Source: Chitinophaga pinensis
Lineage (GTDB): Bacteria; Bacteroidota; Bacteroidia; UKL13-3
DNA length: 64,000 bases
Assembly (NCBI GenBank): GCA_945898275.1
Contig: CAMDHZ010000015.1
Coordinates: forward strand, 1-64,000
Direction of reading: 5' to 3'
Positions 52,114-60,549 of the stretch are shown here, one piece after another. How positions within the stretch are numbered: position 1 is the first letter of the stretch; each line of letters starts with the position of its first letter. The notes beneath the pieces are model-generated. The model was given only the letters and a program-made list of their open reading frames with translations, was not told the origin of the DNA and made no database searches. The position numbers were made by a program, and so were the translations under genes.

Positions 52114-52424
52114 AAGTATATACATTAGACCAAGTTCAAGACAAACTAATTGGTAAAATTGGGACACCTGAACGAGAAGTATTTGAATACGAACTTCAAA
52201 TGGACTTAATAGGTAAAGCCATTAAACAAACACGACAAGAAAGAAACTTGACGCAAGAAGAATTAGGGAAACTAATTGGTGTTCAAAAAGCACAAATTTC
52301 ACGACTTGAAAACAATGCAAGTAATGTAACTATGGACACTTTACTGAGAGTTTTTGCCGCACTAAAAGCAAAAGTTAAACTCCACGTAGAACTTCCGAAT
52401 TTAAACATCAATATTGGACAATAA
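52110..52424 (+). CDS. HigA-like HTH antitoxin
   Basis: 104 residues. Central XRE-type helix-turn-helix (about 35-90): G-K-A-I-K-Q-T-R-Q-E-R-N-L-T-Q-E-E-L-G, then Q-I-S-R-L-E-N-N-A-S-N-V. It should neutralise the upstream toxin and bind the inverted repeat at 51701-51726. Confidence 0.85.
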   Translation: MKVYTLDQVQDKLIGKIGTPEREVFEYELQMDLIGKAIKQTRQERNLTQEELGKLIGVQKAQISRLENNASNVTMDTLLRVFAALKAKVKLHVELPNLNINIGQ

Positions 52425-52639
52425 TACGTCACATAACAGCAAGAGTTTCTTGGTGGCTGCAGGCCAAGCCATGAATCTTTGGTTGTCCGAAAATGCTACC
52501 TTATACATAGTTCATCCCTCTTTTGTTGAAGTAAATTTATCCCTTAAGTTACCTGCTTTTCTCTGATTAAATTAAAACATTTACATGGAGAATGGTGTAA
52601 AGGTTTTAGGGAAGTTGGTTAAGTTTAGCGTAATGTAAT
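52425..52639 (+). repeat. attC-like left half after the HigBA pair, then plain intergenic DNA
   Basis: ACGTCACATAAC (52426-52437) is followed by a 26-base stretch at 52451-52476 nearly identical to 50355-50380. No clear right arm follows. A weak counterpart of the end box (GCTATGACG) lies ahead of the operon at 51668-51676. The remaining ~160 bases show nothing recognisable. Confidence 0.35.
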
Positions 52640-53170
52640 ATGACAACGATATATTGTTCAAACAAATTAAAAGAATTCATTGGTCCCTCAAGTTTGTCTG
52701 CGGCGGGTAGCGATACTCAAAATCCCTTTGGAGACTGGAATGCACATCTATTTTATTTTAACAGACACAAGCATTTAATTTTTGTAAACAACCTTTCTTA
52801 CTATTCAATAATCATCGAAAACATCAAAAAGGCTGAGCTTAAAAACTTCGATAAGTTATTTATAAATCGGCTGACAGACCAATTAGTTTTTGATAAAGTC
52901 ATTGATATTTCAGATGTTTTAATTACCATACAAAAGTTATTACCGCTCCAACTTTCTAGCACTAACAATGACAAAAAAACTATTGGAACAATGAACGAAT
53001 TTATTCTTTCGTATAAGTGTATCCGTGATAGTTATAATTGGTTCGACAAACCCTTGATTGAAGTTAATCATGCAGTGAATGACACCCTAACTGGCGCTGG
53101 AAAAACTAAAGAGAGAGCATTTGGCATTCCTATTACTGACATGGCATCCTTATTAAACAGCAACACCTAA
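52640..53170 (+). CDS. DUF6933-like protein
   Basis: 176 residues. The start M-T-T-I-Y-C-S-N-K-L-K-E-F-I-G and the W-N-A-H-L-F-Y-F-N-R-H-K-H-L-I-F-V-N-N block are the pattern I associate with DUF6933, a family of unknown function often found in mobile regions. Last probable gene of the array; its flanks show no clear box pair. Confidence 0.55.
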   Translation: MTTIYCSNKLKEFIGPSSLSAAGSDTQNPFGDWNAHLFYFNRHKHLIFVNNLSYYSIIIENIKKAELKNFDKLFINRLTDQLVFDKVIDISDVLITIQKLLPLQLSSTNNDKKTIGTMNEFILSYKCIRDSYNWFDKPLIEVNHAVNDTLTGAGKTKERAFGIPITDMASLLNSNT

Positions 53171-53442
53171 AAATCCATTTAAACAAACAGAACGCTCCTA
53201 CGGAGCTTTGTTTAAATACAAATCATTTCCTACAAACAAGATGCTCCTATGGAGCTTTTAAAGCTACAATTAACAATATGCCCCATAGGGTTTTACTGTT
53301 TGTTGAACCGAATCAACCACAATTAAAAAAGCTCCGTAGGAGCGGCATGTTAATAATTACCGATAACAGGTAGCAAGAAAGCCTCTCCAAATAAGTGTAA
53401 ATTGCTCCCTATTAGTATGCCTCATGCACAAGAATTTATCAA
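53171..53442. repeat. Cluster of GCTCCTAYGGAGC palindromes
   Basis: 272 bases without a gene. GCTCCTACGGAGC at 53194-53206 (extended by AAACAAA/TTTGTTT outer arms), GCTCCTATGGAGC at 53243-53255, GCTCCGTAGGAGC at 53331-53343, and a weaker GCCCCATAGGG at 53280-53290. These short palindromes resemble REP-type elements. Confidence 0.65.
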
Positions 53443-53931
53443 ATGAAATCTAATAGCTTAGCACAACTTAAAAAAGAATTGCAAACGCTCCCTCCCACCC
53501 AATTAGTGGATACACTATTGCGCTTGGGGAAGTTCAAAAAAGAAAACAAAGAATTGTTGCACTACTTATTATTTGAAGAAGCAGATGAAGAAAATTATAT
53601 CAAAAACATAAAGGATGAAATTTCTTTTGATTTTAATGCCATCAACTATTCAAATGTTTACTATGCCAAAAAAAGCATCCGCAAAATTCTGCGAAGCATT
53701 AATAAGTACATAAAATATTCTGGCAAGCCCCAAACTAGTATTGAGTTATTGTTACATTTTATAGAAGAATTCCAAGGCATGCCAATAGCAGTTGAGAAAA
53801 GTTTGGCCCTTGCAAACCTTTATGATGCTCAAATCAAAAAGATAAATAAAGAAATAAGTAAACTACACGAAGACTTGCAGTATGATTATCAAAAATTACT
53901 TACAACTTCCCGCTCTTTCTCAACCAAGTAA
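53443..53931 (+). CDS. Helical protein of unknown function
   Basis: 162 residues, strongly alpha-helical and charged (S-L-A-Q-L-K-K-E-L-Q-T-L, K-K-S-I-R-K-I-L-R-S-I-N-K-Y-I-K-Y). It is loosely like the DUF6155 family, which I cannot confirm. It lies at the edge of the island and overlaps the end of a small minus-strand gene by 32 bases. Confidence 0.5.
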   Translation: MKSNSLAQLKKELQTLPPTQLVDTLLRLGKFKKENKELLHYLLFEEADEENYIKNIKDEISFDFNAINYSNVYYAKKSIRKILRSINKYIKYSGKPQTSIELLLHFIEEFQGMPIAVEKSLALANLYDAQIKKINKEISKLHEDLQYDYQKLLTTSRSFSTK

Positions 53932-54067
53932 ACATAAATATCAAAAATAGGAAAAAGAACATATACGCTTTTCCTTTGACAAAGTCTTCTGTAAAGGCTA
54001 CCCAAAAACCTACCACCAAAGAAGCTATGGCCAAGATAAGCCAGTTTCTTAAAATCCACTTTTCCAT
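53900..54067 (-). CDS. Small membrane protein (55 aa) coupled to lptC
   Basis: An easily missed frame: M-E-K-W-I-L-R-N-W-L-I-L-A-I-A-S, then a second hydrophobic run Y-M-F-F-F-L-F-L-I-F-M-F-T-W-L-R. Two membrane helices with positive charges at the ends. Its ATG overlaps the lptC stop by one base (TAATG), a common coupling arrangement, which is the best argument that it is real. No family recognised. Confidence 0.55.
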   Translation of the reverse strand: MEKWILRNWLILAIASLVVGFWVAFTEDFVKGKAYMFFFLFLIFMFTWLRKSGKL

Positions 54068-54612
54068 TACTGCTTTAAACTAATTATTCCAGTGATGTTT
54101 AATACCCTAAACTTTGTAAATGCGGTATTAGATTCTAATCCGCTTCCTAAAATTATTCTTTCGGGAGAAGTAATTTTAACAAACTGCTCTGAGTAAATTC
54201 TATCTGCCTTCTCATCCCAAATCAACTCTTCTGTTCGCAAGGTGTCTCCTTTGTTATTCACCACAAAAACATCTTGTCTGGCGGTTAAAACCCTTGCATT
54301 CTCATCTCTTATGGCATACTTACTTTTAATGTAGGAGCTAATCTTACCATTGTTGTCATAAAAGTAGGCTGTAATCCCTTGCCGCATCTCTGTTTCCATT
54401 CTAGCATCCGAACTGTAGCGCTCCAATAGGGGTGCAAATACTTTAGCCTTTAAGTAGCCACTGTCTGTATAACTGATAGAAATATTACTCCCCACCTCGA
54501 TGGGTAGTTCTTTTGCACTTGCTGCAATTTTCACTTTATCTATCTTTTTGCCACCACAAGCAATTAAAGAGAAAGCAGTTATTAAAAGAACAAGTTGCTT
54601 AATTCTAATCAT
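54067..54612 (-). CDS. lptC: LPS export periplasmic protein LptC
   Basis: 181 residues with a lipoprotein-like leader (L-I-A-C-G-G, Cys about 19) in place of the usual membrane anchor. The mature part has the OstA/LptC beta-jellyroll pattern: G-Y-L-K-A-K-V-F-A-P-L, then F-Y-D-N-N-G-K-I-S-S-Y-I-K-S and L-T-A-R-Q-D-V-F-V-V-N-N-K-G-D-T-L. It hands LPS from LptBFG to LptA. The ATG at 54612 begins the leader and overlaps the upstream gene by eight bases. Confidence 0.78.
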   Translation of the reverse strand: MIRIKQLVLLITAFSLIACGGKKIDKVKIAASAKELPIEVGSNISISYTDSGYLKAKVFAPLLERYSSDARMETEMRQGITAYFYDNNGKISSYIKSKYAIRDENARVLTARQDVFVVNNKGDTLRTEELIWDEKADRIYSEQFVKITSPERIILGSGLESNTAFTKFRVLNITGIISLKQ

Positions 54613-55915
54613 AGCGGTAACGATAAAACCATTTATCGGCAAAAGTTATTCCGATAAAAATTTTAAAATAATCCTCTTGGATCAAACCATTGCTTGTGGT
54701 TCCTCTTTGCATCCATTCAGCACCTAAATTCAACCTTGAGCGGGTTCTCCCCATTGGGATGCCCATACCAAGTGTAAAAGCCCTTACATCTACACCAGTG
54801 CCAAATACTTCTAAATTGCTCCTTTCATATCGGCCTCCGATGCGGTACTCAATTCTACCTAAGATATTTTTGTTTTTATAATCTGGAATGTAAGAAAAAC
54901 CCAAATGATAAGATAAACTATTTCGCAAAGAATCCTTCCTACCTAAAGCTACAAAATCACTCCAATTAGTACCCTTAATATCTGCCAATACACTCCATTT
55001 ATCTTTTCGAGCAAAGCTAACGCCAAATTTCCAAGCCATTGGAGAAAGCACATTTCCCGAAGCCACTTCCTCTTTAAATATCGTGTCTTTTATGCCTGTA
55101 CCTGAACCAATAGGTAAATTTCTTAAAAGGTAGGTTTGTTCTCCACTAAAATTGCTTTGAGGGGTAATTGTTGCTCCAACAATCCAATCATACTCAATGC
55201 GATCGTTTTTCTTCATGACAGAAAAACTATCATGCACCTGAGTACCAAATTCCATTAACCACCCTTTAACAAAATAAGAATTGTCTTCGTTGGTGTTAAA
55301 CATATTATATTTAGCAGGAATTAGTAATTGTGTAGAATTATTAACCTCGCCATACACGTAATTGGCATTAACACCCACCGAAACCATTCGATGAAGCCTC
55401 ATGCCATATCCCAAATAAAATTTAGTTAAACCGCCTCTTCCTATGAAATTGTTTTGAGCCAAAATAGAAAAAGTATCTTGTGGGTCTTGAGGAATAATTA
55501 CATCAGATTTAATGTTATACCCCACGCTAGTATAAGGTGCAGCGCCAAAACTGAAGCCTATGCCGTGTTTGGTGGATAGTGGAACGCCAAAATTAATATT
55601 AGAAATCCAGCTATTGCTAACCTCAGAACTATTGGTGGCACCGCTAATTAATGCAGAGCTATAGGTTGCACCTGCCTCTATATTGGTAGTTAAAAATGCT
55701 GAATAGGAAGCAGGGTTGAGGTAGTTAACTGAAAAGGGTGAGCGATACCCTTGGTTGGCCTGACCCAAAGAATAGGTTTGTGCATTACCCGTATAAACTA
55801 ACTCTCCTAATCCAATGATAGAATAGGGTGATTTAGTAATATTCTGGGCCTGTGCTCTAAAGGAACAGATAATGAATATGGCAAAAAACAAGGCCTTATT
55901 GGCAAATTTAATCAT
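54605..55915 (-). CDS. Outer-membrane beta-barrel protein (OmpP1/FadL-like look)
   Basis: 436 residues; signal peptide (about 1-23, A-Q-A-Q). Many alternating beta strands ending in aromatic residues, N-terminal S-P-Y-S-I-I-G-L-G-E and N-Y-L-N-P-A-S-Y-S-A, and a strand-like C-terminus (F-K-I-F-I-G-I-T-F-A). No exact family name recognised. It overlaps coaX by eight bases upstream and lptC downstream, so the operon joins cofactor synthesis with envelope assembly. Confidence 0.65.
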   Translation of the reverse strand: MIKFANKALFFAIFIICSFRAQAQNITKSPYSIIGLGELVYTGNAQTYSLGQANQGYRSPFSVNYLNPASYSAFLTTNIEAGATYSSALISGATNSSEVSNSWISNINFGVPLSTKHGIGFSFGAAPYTSVGYNIKSDVIIPQDPQDTFSILAQNNFIGRGGLTKFYLGYGMRLHRMVSVGVNANYVYGEVNNSTQLLIPAKYNMFNTNEDNSYFVKGWLMEFGTQVHDSFSVMKKNDRIEYDWIVGATITPQSNFSGEQTYLLRNLPIGSGTGIKDTIFKEEVASGNVLSPMAWKFGVSFARKDKWSVLADIKGTNWSDFVALGRKDSLRNSLSYHLGFSYIPDYKNKNILGRIEYRIGGRYERSNLEVFGTGVDVRAFTLGMGIPMGRTRSRLNLGAEWMQRGTTSNGLIQEDYFKIFIGITFADKWFYRYRYD

Positions 55916-56633
55916 TGATACTAGCTATTTTATTTAATCCATGCAGCAAAAGCTGTGGTTCTGCAAATATGTTAGTTTTAAGCCGCTTTGCCAACAAATG
56001 AGCATCACCTCCTGTAAGTAAAACTTTTAAACCAGAGAAATCGGCAGCATATTGTTGAACTAACCACTCTATTTCTCCCACTAAACCATGGTATGCACCA
56101 GAGATTAAGCATTCTTTGGTATTCTGACCCAAAACTGCTTCTGGAAAAATAAATTCAGGTTCTGGGAGTTTTCCTGTAAATGTATGCATGGCCTTTAAAC
56201 GCATCAATAAGCCTGGTGTTATATTTCCCCCCAAATATTCTGCATGTTGGGTAAGCAAATCATAGGTAACACATGTGCCAGCATCAATCACTAGGCAATT
56301 TTCTGCTGGATATTTAGCCAAAGCACCCGCCACCAAAGCAATTCTGTCGGCTCCTAAAGTATTCGGGGTAGCGTATAAATTTTTAAAAGGCAAATGAAGG
56401 TTTGAACCAAGGATTTGAATTTTGGCATTTTTAAAATAGGGACTAAGGATGGATATAGCTTGACCCGAAACATCGCTCATTAAAATTTTATCAAAGGTTT
56501 TTCCAAAAAGAAATGAATGCAAATCGCTTTCTGAAGATTTGTCCCAAGTAAACGCTTCTTGTAGCAAATCACCCCTAAAATAGGCAAATTTCATGAGGGT
56601 ATTGCCCGCGTCTATGACAAGTTGATGTTGCAT
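55908..56633 (-). CDS. coaX: Type III pantothenate kinase
   Basis: 241 residues. D-A-G-N-T-L-M-K-F (phosphate 1 motif), G-A-D-R-I-A-L-V-A-G and V-I-D-A-G-T-C-V-T-Y-D (about 115) are CoaX hallmarks. First step of CoA synthesis. It is seven bases downstream of birA, the usual birA-coaX pairing. A near copy of the dispersed motif is inside (56399-56410). Confidence 0.92.
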   Translation of the reverse strand: MQHQLVIDAGNTLMKFAYFRGDLLQEAFTWDKSSESDLHSFLFGKTFDKILMSDVSGQAISILSPYFKNAKIQILGSNLHLPFKNLYATPNTLGADRIALVAGALAKYPAENCLVIDAGTCVTYDLLTQHAEYLGGNITPGLLMRLKAMHTFTGKLPEPEFIFPEAVLGQNTKECLISGAYHGLVGEIEWLVQQYAADFSGLKVLLTGGDAHLLAKRLKTNIFAEPQLLLHGLNKIASIND

Positions 56634-56640
56634 GTTGAAC

Positions 56641-57396
56641 CTAAATTAGATGTATCAATTTTACTTCTTTATTGGCAAAACTCCACACTTCGTCATTGGT
56701 ATAAATATGCAGCCTTCCCTTTTTATCAATGCCCATCACTTCTCCTTCAAATTGTTTTCCGTTGGCCTCAAAAAGTGCCAGTTGGCCTTTGGCGTAGAGG
56801 TTTGAGTGATAAGTATCCCAAAAATAGCTCCATTGTTTTCCTTTGAGCATACGGTACGTTTCTGTAAAATGTTTGCTTAAAACTGCACGGGCTTCAGTCA
56901 AATCTTGGTTCAAACCAGAAACATTTTTAACAGAGCTTGCTTGCGGAAAGCTAAACTGCAATTGGTTTAGGTTCAAACCAACCCCAACTATACTATATTT
57001 AATTTTAGCGCCTTGCAGCACATTTTCGATGAGAATACCTGCAATTTTATGGTGGTCTACAAAAATATCATTGGGCCATTTGATAAAGGTGGCTTGACCC
57101 GAGAGTTCTTTTACGGTTTTTTGAACGGCTAAACAGGCACATAGGTTTAACCATACTTGTTCGTCTATGTTTAAAAAACTAGGATACAGCAAAATGCTCA
57201 GCAATAAATTTTGGCCGGGTAAGGATTCCCATTGGCTATTTTCTTGCCCACGCCCAGCGGTTTGGTAGTGGGTATAAACCATTGCGCCTTCGGGCAGCGA
57301 CTCACGTTCGAGCCATAATTTGAGGGCAGAATTGGTTGAATCTGTTTCTTCTAAAAATAGGGAATATTGCCCAATTTGAGGTATTTGCTGTGCCAA
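56641..57396 (-). CDS. birA: Biotin-[acetyl-CoA carboxylase] ligase
   Basis: 251 residues, a class I BirA without the N-terminal HTH. E-E-T-D-S-T-N-S-A-L-K at the start, G-R-G-Q-E-N-S-Q-W (biotinyl-AMP loop), K-W-P-N-D-I-F-V and K-I-A-G-I-L-I-E-N. It attaches biotin to carboxylases. The frame opens with TTG at 57396; no ATG lies between it and the first conserved block. Divergent from rsfS with 45 bases between. Confidence 0.9.
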   Translation of the reverse strand: MAQQIPQIGQYSLFLEETDSTNSALKLWLERESLPEGAMVYTHYQTAGRGQENSQWESLPGQNLLLSILLYPSFLNIDEQVWLNLCACLAVQKTVKELSGQATFIKWPNDIFVDHHKIAGILIENVLQGAKIKYSIVGVGLNLNQLQFSFPQASSVKNVSGLNQDLTEARAVLSKHFTETYRMLKGKQWSYFWDTYHSNLYAKGQLALFEANGKQFEGEVMGIDKKGRLHIYTNDEVWSFANKEVKLIHLI

Positions 57397-57441
57397 TTAA
57401 AAAAAGTCTTATTTTGCGTCAAATTTACCCGTAGATTCGAG

Positions 57442-57948
57442 ATGGCAAAAACACCAGCGAAAAAAGTATCCGCAAAAAAGGCTGCCCCAAAAAAGGCCGC
57501 AGCTAAAAAAGTAACCGCTAAGAAAGCAGTTGCTAAAAAAGTAAGTGCTAAAAAAGCAGTTACTGAAAAGAACCCAAAGATTGTTAGCATTATGGACCCA
57601 GCCACACTTTTGGCAATTACAGTGGCCCAAGGTATGTATGAGAAAAAGGCAGAAAATATAAGAATTTGGGATATGCGCAAAATTGCGAGTGCCCCAGCAG
57701 ATTTCTTTGTGATTTCATCGGCAGACAATGATAAAAAAGTAGAGGCAATTGCCAAAAGTGTAGAAGATGAAGTGAAAAAGAAATTAAACGAAAATCCATT
57801 ACATCGCGAAGGATATGAGAACCTTGAATGGATTTTAGTTGACTACTTTAATGTGGTTGCACATGTATTTCAAGAAGAAAAAAGAGAATTTTATGGCATA
57901 GAACAACTTTGGGGTGATGCCATAGAAGTGTCATTTAAAGGAAAATAA
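57442..57948 (+). CDS. rsfS: Ribosome silencing factor RsfS with an N-terminal histone-H1-like tail
   Basis: 168 residues. Residues 46-168 are the RsfS/Iojap domain (I-T-V-A-Q-G-M-Y-E-K-K-A-E-N-I, D-F-F-V-I-S-S-A-D-N, W-I-L-V-D-Y-F-N-V-V-A-H-V-F), which binds L14 and keeps 50S and 30S apart in starvation. Residues 1-45 are a Lys/Ala-rich tail of repeated A-K-K units, absent from typical RsfS. The ATG at 57442 starts the tail; the frame continues without a stop into the core domain. Confidence 0.88.
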   Translation: MAKTPAKKVSAKKAAPKKAAAKKVTAKKAVAKKVSAKKAVTEKNPKIVSIMDPATLLAITVAQGMYEKKAENIRIWDMRKIASAPADFFVISSADNDKKVEAIAKSVEDEVKKKLNENPLHREGYENLEWILVDYFNVVAHVFQEEKREFYGIEQLWGDAIEVSFKGK

Positions 57949-57964
57949 TTGTTTTGAACCTAGT

Positions 57965-59644
57965 ATGAAAAAAATATACTCACTCACTTTACTCACCTTA
58001 TTGTTTGCAGGACTCGCTAAAGCCCAAGAAGAAAAAAAAGAAGACAAAGGCGAGTTTTCAGGAAATTTTCAAACTACCAATCAGTTTTACGTGAGAGATA
58101 GCGCCATTGGAGCTACCACCACGCAATATGAAAAGGAATTATCTTCTACTGATGCTTGGCTTTGGCTCAACTATAAAAAAAATGGGTACACCTTTACAGC
58201 TCGTTTTGATTTGTTTAATAACTCTCCCCTTCTTAACCCACAAGAAGCTTATACCAAAAGTGGTTTAGGATTTTGGAGTGTTAGCAAAAAGTTGGAGAAA
58301 GCAACCATCACTGTGGGTTACTTTTATGACCAATTTGCCAGTGGTATGGTATTTAGGTCTTACGAAGACAGAAACCTAGGTTTAGATTTTGCCATACAAG
58401 GGGCGCATATCAAATACACGCCTACAGAAAATACGACAGTAAAAGCCTTTACAGGATTGCAAAAGTTTAGGTTTGACCTAAGACCTGTGGTAATTAAAGG
58501 TATCAATGCCGACCATCACTTTGACATTAGTGAAAGTTTTAGCATGGAACCTGGTGCAAGTTTGGTGAATAGAACTATAGACCAAGGCACCATGAATGTA
58601 ATTGCAAGTACCATTAACAATTATGACTTAGAACAAAGGTTTTTCCCTAAATACAATGTGTTTGTGTACAATGCTTATAATACGATGCGTTACAAAGATT
58701 TTAGCTGGTATGCAGAGTATGCAGGAAAAACACAAGAAGCCATTATTAACCCAGTTAACAATCAAATGGAATTGCATGAAGGGAAAGTGCTACTTACCAA
58801 TTTGTCTTATTCTACCAGAGGTTTTGGGGTAACAGCACAGTATAGATACATTGACAAATTTTCTTTTCGTACCTCGCCATTAGAAAACCAAAACTTAGGA
58901 ATGATTGCGTATTTGCCAAGTATCACTAGGCAAAATGTGTATAGACTACTTGCACGTTATAACGCTTTTACCCAAGAATTTGCGGAAGAAGGTTTACAGC
59001 TCGACCTAACTTGGAAGCCAAAATTTTTAAAGAAGCACCAAACCCAATTTAACTTTAATACATCCTTGGCTACACCTATTGGTAGTTTTAAGGGAGCAAC
59101 GGTAAGTCCAGTAAACTTTGAAGCCGACTCTAATCGCTACTTCCGTGAATACTATTTTGAAATTCAACACAAATTTACCAAGAAGTTTAAAGCACAATTG
59201 GGTTATCAGTTAATAAACTATAACCAACAATTGTTTGAAGCCAAACCGGGTGTTCCTTATGTAATTGCTAATACTATTTTTGGAGAAGCCACGTATAAAT
59301 TAAGCAGTAAAAAATCATTAAGATTAGAGGCACAATATTTAAAAACAGATGCTGATTTGGGAAGTTTTGTAAATGGTTTGATAGAACTAAACATTGCACC
59401 GCATTATTCGTTTAGTGCAGGAGACATGGTGAATGTTAAACCAGGTGCAAGAAACAAACCTGCGGCAGGAAAAGAGTTTGAATTGATACATTATTGGAAT
59501 GTATTTGGAGCTTATACCAAAAAGAACACACGCCTCACTGGAGGGTATATTAAACAAGTAGAAGGGGTAAATTGTGCAGGAGGTGTTTGCCGTGTAGAAC
59601 CTGCCTTCTCAGGAGTAAGATTAACCATGACCACTAATTTCTAA
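57965..59644 (+). CDS. DUF6029 outer-membrane protein
   Basis: 559 residues with a signal peptide (about 1-20, A-K-A-Q). The rest is beta-strand rich with the DUF6029 pattern (G-E-F-S-G-N-F-Q-T-T-N-Q-F-Y, then V-G-Y-F-Y-D-Q-F-A-S-G-M-V-F-R-S-Y-E-D-R). Probably an outer-membrane barrel of unknown function. It starts an operon with the Omp28-like and DUF1684-like genes (gaps of four bases). Confidence 0.78.
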   Translation: MKKIYSLTLLTLLFAGLAKAQEEKKEDKGEFSGNFQTTNQFYVRDSAIGATTTQYEKELSSTDAWLWLNYKKNGYTFTARFDLFNNSPLLNPQEAYTKSGLGFWSVSKKLEKATITVGYFYDQFASGMVFRSYEDRNLGLDFAIQGAHIKYTPTENTTVKAFTGLQKFRFDLRPVVIKGINADHHFDISESFSMEPGASLVNRTIDQGTMNVIASTINNYDLEQRFFPKYNVFVYNAYNTMRYKDFSWYAEYAGKTQEAIINPVNNQMELHEGKVLLTNLSYSTRGFGVTAQYRYIDKFSFRTSPLENQNLGMIAYLPSITRQNVYRLLARYNAFTQEFAEEGLQLDLTWKPKFLKKHQTQFNFNTSLATPIGSFKGATVSPVNFEADSNRYFREYYFEIQHKFTKKFKAQLGYQLINYNQQLFEAKPGVPYVIANTIFGEATYKLSSKKSLRLEAQYLKTDADLGSFVNGLIELNIAPHYSFSAGDMVNVKPGARNKPAAGKEFELIHYWNVFGAYTKKNTRLTGGYIKQVEGVNCAGGVCRVEPAFSGVRLTMTTNF

Positions 59645-59648
59645 GACC

Positions 59649-60545
59649 ATGAAAAAGATAATTTTTGCATTTAGTTTAGTTGTAAGCATTGCATTTTTAA
59701 GCAGCTGCGAAGAAATTCCACCTTATATAAACTTTGAACCAGAATCTGTTGTGGAAGATACCACTTATGTTTCAACTGAGATTCCAACCCCGCAACAAAG
59801 GCAAATTGTAATTGAAGAAGTAACAGGCGTAAGATGTCCTAATTGCCCTGCAGCGCAGGCAGAAGCAAAAATTATTTCTAACAACAACCCTGGCAGGGTA
59901 AATATCATTACCCTTCATCCATTAAATAAGTTAAATCAATTAACCTCGCCATTCGATGAAAATAGAGGAGATAAATATACCAGTAAATATGATTTTAGAA
60001 CTTTGGCAGGTGCGCTCATATTTGAAATGGTTGGCATTAACAACAGTTTACCCATTGGAAACGTAAATCGTATGAAATTTGAAGGTGAGATTTCTCCAAA
60101 TATTGAATACCAAAAATGGAGTGCTTATTCCAATGTAGAGTTATCAAAACCTACACCTTTAAACCTAGAGGTAACAGCAAAAAACATTGGTGAAGAAGTT
60201 GAGATTAGGGTAAAGGTTACTTATACCACGGCGGTAAGCGACTCAAACTATTTATCAGTAGCGATTTTAGAAAACGATATAAAAGATGTGCAAGAAAGTA
60301 GAGACGAATTTGGGAGTTCAATCTATGATAAAGAATACAAACACACCCATGTATTAAGAGCCATGGCAAGTAGTTTCTTTGGAGATTTGTTAAAAGCAGA
60401 ATATACTCCTGGACGTGTTTTTATTAAAACCTATCGTTATAAAAGAGGTCTTTGGAATCCTGCAAACTTAGAGGTTTTGGTATTTGTAAATAAAGATGTA
60501 ACGCAAAAAGAAATCATTCATTCTACGAGTGTAAAGGTTCAATAG
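59649..60545 (+). CDS. Omp28-related lipoprotein with a CPNC motif
   Basis: 298 residues. Lipoprotein leader (L-S-S-C, Cys about 20). V-I-E-E-V-T-G-V-R-C-P-N-C-P-A-A near 58-73 is the thioredoxin-like Omp28 signature with a CxxC pair, followed by a beta-rich C-terminal domain. Surface or periplasmic; exact role unknown. Paired with the DUF6029 gene, a co-occurrence that suggests a joint outer-membrane complex. Confidence 0.82.
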   Translation: MKKIIFAFSLVVSIAFLSSCEEIPPYINFEPESVVEDTTYVSTEIPTPQQRQIVIEEVTGVRCPNCPAAQAEAKIISNNNPGRVNIITLHPLNKLNQLTSPFDENRGDKYTSKYDFRTLAGALIFEMVGINNSLPIGNVNRMKFEGEISPNIEYQKWSAYSNVELSKPTPLNLEVTAKNIGEEVEIRVKVTYTTAVSDSNYLSVAILENDIKDVQESRDEFGSSIYDKEYKHTHVLRAMASSFFGDLLKAEYTPGRVFIKTYRYKRGLWNPANLEVLVFVNKDVTQKEIIHSTSVKVQ

Positions 60546-60549
60546 TATT

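Noticed and set aside
57351-57755. Hydrophobic-looking frames antisense to rsfS
   Set aside because: They are the complement of the Lys/Ala-rich repeat region, which yields Phe/Leu-rich nonsense on the other strand.
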